DNA of 64,000 nt, from assembly GCA_000349905.1 (NCBI GenBank), contig KB722737.1, forward strand, positions 2,121,158 to 2,185,157, read 5' to 3'. This DNA is from Volvariella volvacea V23. Its lineage: Eukaryota; Basidiomycota; Agaricomycetes; Agaricales; Pluteaceae. Below, in pieces: positions 60,151 through 64,000 of this stretch. Every line of letters starts with the position of its first letter. Within the stretch, counting starts at the first letter, position 1. The notes under the pieces were generated by a model. The model made no database searches. It saw only the letters and a program-made list of their open reading frames with translations, and was not told the origin of the DNA. The position numbers were made by a program, and so were the translations under genes.

Positions 60151-63100
60151 ATGTTTACTTCTCTCCGACGCGTAAACTCCTCTAACGTTTTCGGTCTAAT
60201 ACTTACCGAGCATAAATCCCAATTTTGCCCGCTTCGACGCGATTTGAAACGTGGTTCGCGCTTTGCTTCAACGCGCAAAGCCATCAAATCCAAGAAGACC
60301 TTCTCAGAGCTGCCATCTGTCTATCTGCGGCCCGACGGCACACCAGCCCCTCCGCTGGAAGGATGGCGGTCGACTGTTGATACCAGAAGTACGCTTGTGT
60401 TCCAGAGCGAAGCCAGTAGTCTAAATTCATGTGCTATTAGCAAGTGTATTGAATTCTGCGACACCCTCCAATAGTACTGCTGCGCATGAGAGCATAGATC
60501 CCCACGTTCCAAAGCCGCGTACTACCAGAAGGAAATCTGCACTAACGCCTGTATCAGGCCTAACTCTCCCTGGCAGTACGCAAACAACCCGGAAACGCCG
60601 TGGTGAGTAGATACCTGCGACAGTGCAGCGGAACCTGGGTCAAACATTTGTAGGAAAACCACCGACCAAGACGGCTAAACAAGAAAAGGATGAGAAAAAA
60701 TCCTGTTAGTATTTTGCAGTTCGTTCTAGCCTTGGGTCTGAAGGTTCCGTGAAATAGTACCCAAGAATCAACTGTCACGACTGATTCTCGAAAACCTGGA
60801 TAAATACCCAAACCACATCTTGTTGACCCGTGTTGGACAATTTTACGAGGTAACTGCCACGCTTTGATGCCGAAACGTGCCCTAACTTTTTCTTCAGTCA
60901 TATTTCAAGCAAGCTATCGAGGTCTCTCAACTCCTCGGCATTAAATTAACTTCGCGTCAGTGGGATGGCCAGTGTGTAGAAATGTGCGGTTTCCCCCTGG
61001 CCCATCTCGACAAACATCTCAAAACCCTTGTGCTCCAGCAGCGGAGGTCGGTGGCACTGTGCGAAGAATTCTCCTCCCAATTGTCTTATTCGACAGCAAA
61101 GGAGTTTGAACGTCGAGTTGTGCGGGTTGTAACCCCAGGAACCCTTATTGATGAGACATTCCTTAACCCCGACCAGAACAACTATCTTTTGTCTATAGGT
61201 TGTCCGGTTGAAACGAACCCCAGCGAGGTCGGGTTAGCATGGATCGACGTGTCGACAGGAGAATTCCTAACTAAACCCTCAACCTATGAACGACTTAGAG
61301 ACGATCTCGCACGAATATCTCCGCGCGAGGTTGTCCTAGATGATAGACTTCGTTCCCAGTCCTCACACCCTGTCTTTCAAGTCCTCTTGGAGGAGCCAGA
61401 CTTGACTATATCATATATGGACCCACATAGTCAAGAGACCGCCCTCCAAGCAGACTCCCCATCAATCCCCACAACATTCACCCCGGGGGAGTCTTGTGCC
61501 ATCTCCCTTATTGCGGCTTTCCTGAAAGAGCACTTGTTAGAACACATGCCGACGTTACCATTACCATCTCGTGATTTGGGAGATTTTAAAATGCAAATAG
61601 ACTCTCATACCTACAAGGCGTTGGAAATTCGAGAGGCGATGACTGAAGGCGGAGTAAAAGGAAGTTTAATGAGTGCAATCAAGCGAACAGCAACCAAGGG
61701 TGGTAGCCGTTTACTTGCTCGTTGGCTTTGTGAGTAGCTACCTCCTCAACATGGATTTCTATCAATTAATTACTCACTCTAGCCGCGCCTAGTACATCCA
61801 CGGAAGAGATTACGACTCGTCAATCAATAGTCAGCCACTTCCTCGGTCGCCCGCACTTGCATTCCGATCTAGTTCAATTATTAAAGCAGTTGGACGATTG
61901 TGGACGCATCATCCAAAAGTTTCTAACCAACCGTGGCGAAGTTCTTGACTTGCTTGCGATTACCAGAACCATAAATTTATGGAATATGATCCGCGAGCGC
62001 ATTTTAGAGGAGAATAGGTTGGATCCCTTGGGAAAGGGAGGCGATCAAGAGCAGCAATGGTTATGCGTGCATTCCTTAATATTACGCGTGCAAGATCTCT
62101 CGGCACTCTCAAGCAAAATCTCCAATGCCCTTCACGATGAATCAACAACCGAAGGATTAGAGCTTCCAAACGAAGAAAGCGAGGTGGAGAGCAAGGTCGA
62201 TCGAAGATACGGACAACAACAAACGTGGTACATCAAACCAGAGTGAGGAAGTCAAGTATGACTAGAGATTGCGGAGCACTGAACTATACAGATTTTCGAA
62301 GGAACTATTGAAGCTACACTCCAAGCTTCAAGGGCTACTCAAGCAACGAGAAGACATGGAACGAGAATTGCAATCACGCTATTGTAATATTTATAAATAC
62401 TGGTACTAGTTAGAGACAACTAAAGACCTGTCATAGCTGCACCATCACTCACCCTTCGATCGACATTCACTCATGGCATGCTTGTGCACCTTGCCAAAGC
62501 CAAACGAGACAAGTCAGTCATTCAACATGACAAAAAATTCGCTTCCATCTCAGAAAGCAATTCCACGCACACCTATTTCTACCAGGTTTGTGTTTGATCA
62601 CTGTTTAGACACCATCATATTAATCTTCATTTGAAGCCATGGGCACAACTTGGGGCCAAAATAGTTGATACCTCATTCAATATTGAACAACTAGAGAAAG
62701 CGGCATTTGCATCCCTTCGAACGGAAGTATGTCATGGACAGTCTCTTGAAACAATTCCTACATACCTATGGTGCATATAGGTCGTCAACTGGGCAGGGTC
62801 ATTGAGACAGAACGCTCAAGTTATGGACGAACTCGACGTGATTCTGAGCTTCGCGAGCCTCGCTGCAGAAATGGGATTCGTCAAGCCTACTATTACAAAT
62901 GAGTGAGTGTGATACCCCCAATCAGTTTAATCTCTACTAATTGTCCGTTTAGTGTGTCCTATAGAGTTATTGATGGCTGCCATCCCACAGTACAGCAAGG
63001 CCTTCTGTTGACTGGACGCGTTTTCACCCCCAATACTGTTGAATTGACCCCTGAATCTAACCTTCACATCATTACGGGTCCTAATATGGCCGGAAAATCC

Positions 63101-63780
63101 ACAGTTCTCAGGCAAACCGCATTGATTGCAATACTCGCTCAGATTGGTTCATTCGTCCCTGCGGAAGAAGCTACCATTGGAATAGTCGACCAGCTGTTTT
63201 CCAGAGTTGGAGCCAAGGATGATCTCTTTCGTGATCGGAGCACTTTCATGGTTGAGATGGTGGAAACAGCGGAAATCCTGCGCAGGGCCACTCCTAGGAG
63301 TTTGGTATGCAAAGCTAACGTTGCTCCTCCTCTTGTCCCAGCTGTTAAAATATAATGTTTTACAGGTCATCATGGATGAAGTTGGCCGAGGAACCACCGT
63401 AAAAGATGGATTGGCCATTGCATATGCCACCCTGCATCACCTAGCTACAGTCAATCAGTGTCGCACACTCTTTGCAACACATTTCCACGAACTTGTGGAC
63501 ATGGTCGGGTACAACCTAGAGCCGACAGAGAGGGGAGTCTTCCGGTCAGTAGACTTTTATTGCACTGATGTCATTGAGACGGAGGTAAGTACTGCAAGTT
63601 TCCTCTCCAAGACAGGCTAAGAGAGTTCATGTGTTCTAGGACGAGCGTTTTGCCTATTCTTATGGATTAAAACCAGGTGTGAACCGTGATAGTCATGGAC
63701 TCAAAGTTGCACATCTAGCTGGCATGCCACCAGCAGCAATGGAAATTGCCAAAGCGACACTTGATACCCTCAAATCTTAA
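60151..63780 (+). CDS. MSH1: Mitochondrial DNA mismatch repair protein MutS homologue 1
   Basis: Thirteen exons (60151-60388, 60441-60602, 60654-60704, 60758-60849, 60898-61729, 61783-62242, 62292-62383, 62437-62585, 62637-62726, 62781-62902, 62953-63304, 63366-63584, 63640-63780) give 999 aa. Msh1 maintains mitochondrial DNA. The N-terminus is basic and Ser/Arg-rich ([20 protein letters not shown]), fitting a mitochondrial presequence. The mismatch-binding Phe-x-Glu is in VGQFYESYF. The ATPase carries Walker [10 protein letters not shown] and Walker [12 protein letters not shown], then [15 protein letters not shown]. The C-terminus [19 protein letters not shown] is typical. The early exons (residues 80-170) are basic and poorly conserved, so their boundaries are the least certain. 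Confidence 0.93.
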
Positions 63781-63861
63781 CAAAGAGGGTATCTACACCG
63801 ATAGGCTGATTTTGGTACTTTATTACATATCTATCTTATATAGACTCTAATGTAGACTCCA

Positions 63862-64000
63862 TTAATTTTTTTGGGAGCGGATATAATTCAGTGCCGAGCC
63901 TGCTCGAAGCCATTGCAGCTGATCCGCGGAAAGGGTATGCTTGGTGGGGATGGTGAAGGTCGCACCATCAAGTTTTGTCACCTGCAGTGAGATGGTGGTA
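63862..64000 (-). CDS. C-terminal end of an aconitase-family protein (partial)
   Basis: Only the last 45 or so codons lie in the window, ending TAA at 63862-63864. The peptide contains TIPTKHTLSADQLQWLRAG and SALNYIRSQKN. The QLxWLRAGSALN pattern matches the C-terminal end of mitochondrial aconitase and homoaconitase. Which one it is cannot be decided from this fragment; homoaconitase would share the lysine pathway with LYS1. It converges on MSH1, with 81 bp between stops. Confidence 0.6.
   Translation of the reverse strand, partial: TTISLQVTKLDGATFTIPTKHTLSADQLQWLRAGSALNYIRSQKN

Overview
This is a nuclear genomic window from a filamentous basidiomycete, most likely an agaricomycete. The genes are packed closely on both strands and are split by many introns of about 45-60 bp with GT..AG ends and ctnac-type branch sites. 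Several predicted proteins belong to families I know mainly from mushroom-forming fungi. One gene encodes a secreted GH74 xyloglucanase with a C-terminal CBM1 cellulose-binding domain, which fits a plant-litter or wood-decaying lifestyle. I assembled exons by hand and checked reading phase: every complete gene model listed sums to a multiple of three. Starts and weak splice sites remain predictions.

Layout. 0-16 kb: 3' part of a secreted CAP/PR-1 protein, a DLT1-like membrane protein, NADH-cytochrome b5 reductase (CBR1), a Msg5/Pmp1-type dual-specificity phosphatase, the Golgi protein TVP23 with 11 exons, a multi-pass membrane protein of unknown function, an RNI-type leucine-rich-repeat protein and the GH74-CBM1 xyloglucanase. 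16-30 kb: a proline-rich orphan protein, a pseudokinase preceded by a Lys-Pro-Thr tandem repeat, a 16-exon amino-acid permease, a pyrimidine-rich repeat block and a large LRR-RhoGEF (DH-PH). 30-40 kb: Elongator subunit ELP4, cut by a 100-N assembly gap, then IMP1, a TTC1-like TPR protein, a short-chain dehydrogenase, saccharopine dehydrogenase LYS1 and a proline-rich orphan. 40-54 kb: two paralogues of an INO80-complex Ies1-like subunit in opposite orientation, enclosing TIM8, an LPA-acyltransferase-like enzyme, an F-box/LRR protein, an alpha/beta hydrolase with a long disordered insert, and a single-pass membrane protein with a secreted-type ectodomain. 54-64 kb: an MIT-domain protein, septin CDC11, mitochondrial MutS homologue MSH1 and the C-terminus of an aconitase-family protein.

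Most genes are housekeeping. There is no gene cluster with a shared pathway: neighbours are linked mainly by shared divergent promoters (ELP4/IMP1, septin/MSH1, Ies1-like/TIM8) and by convergent 3' ends only 68-85 bp apart. I saw no transposon, tRNA, rRNA or CRISPR-like array, and no obvious new multi-gene system. The most unusual items are the Ies1-like duplication, the Lys-Pro-Thr-repeat pseudokinase, the split alpha/beta hydrolase, and the splicing oddities (a 10-nt microexon in TVP23, a GC-AG intron in TIM8, and introns whose retention keeps the frame).
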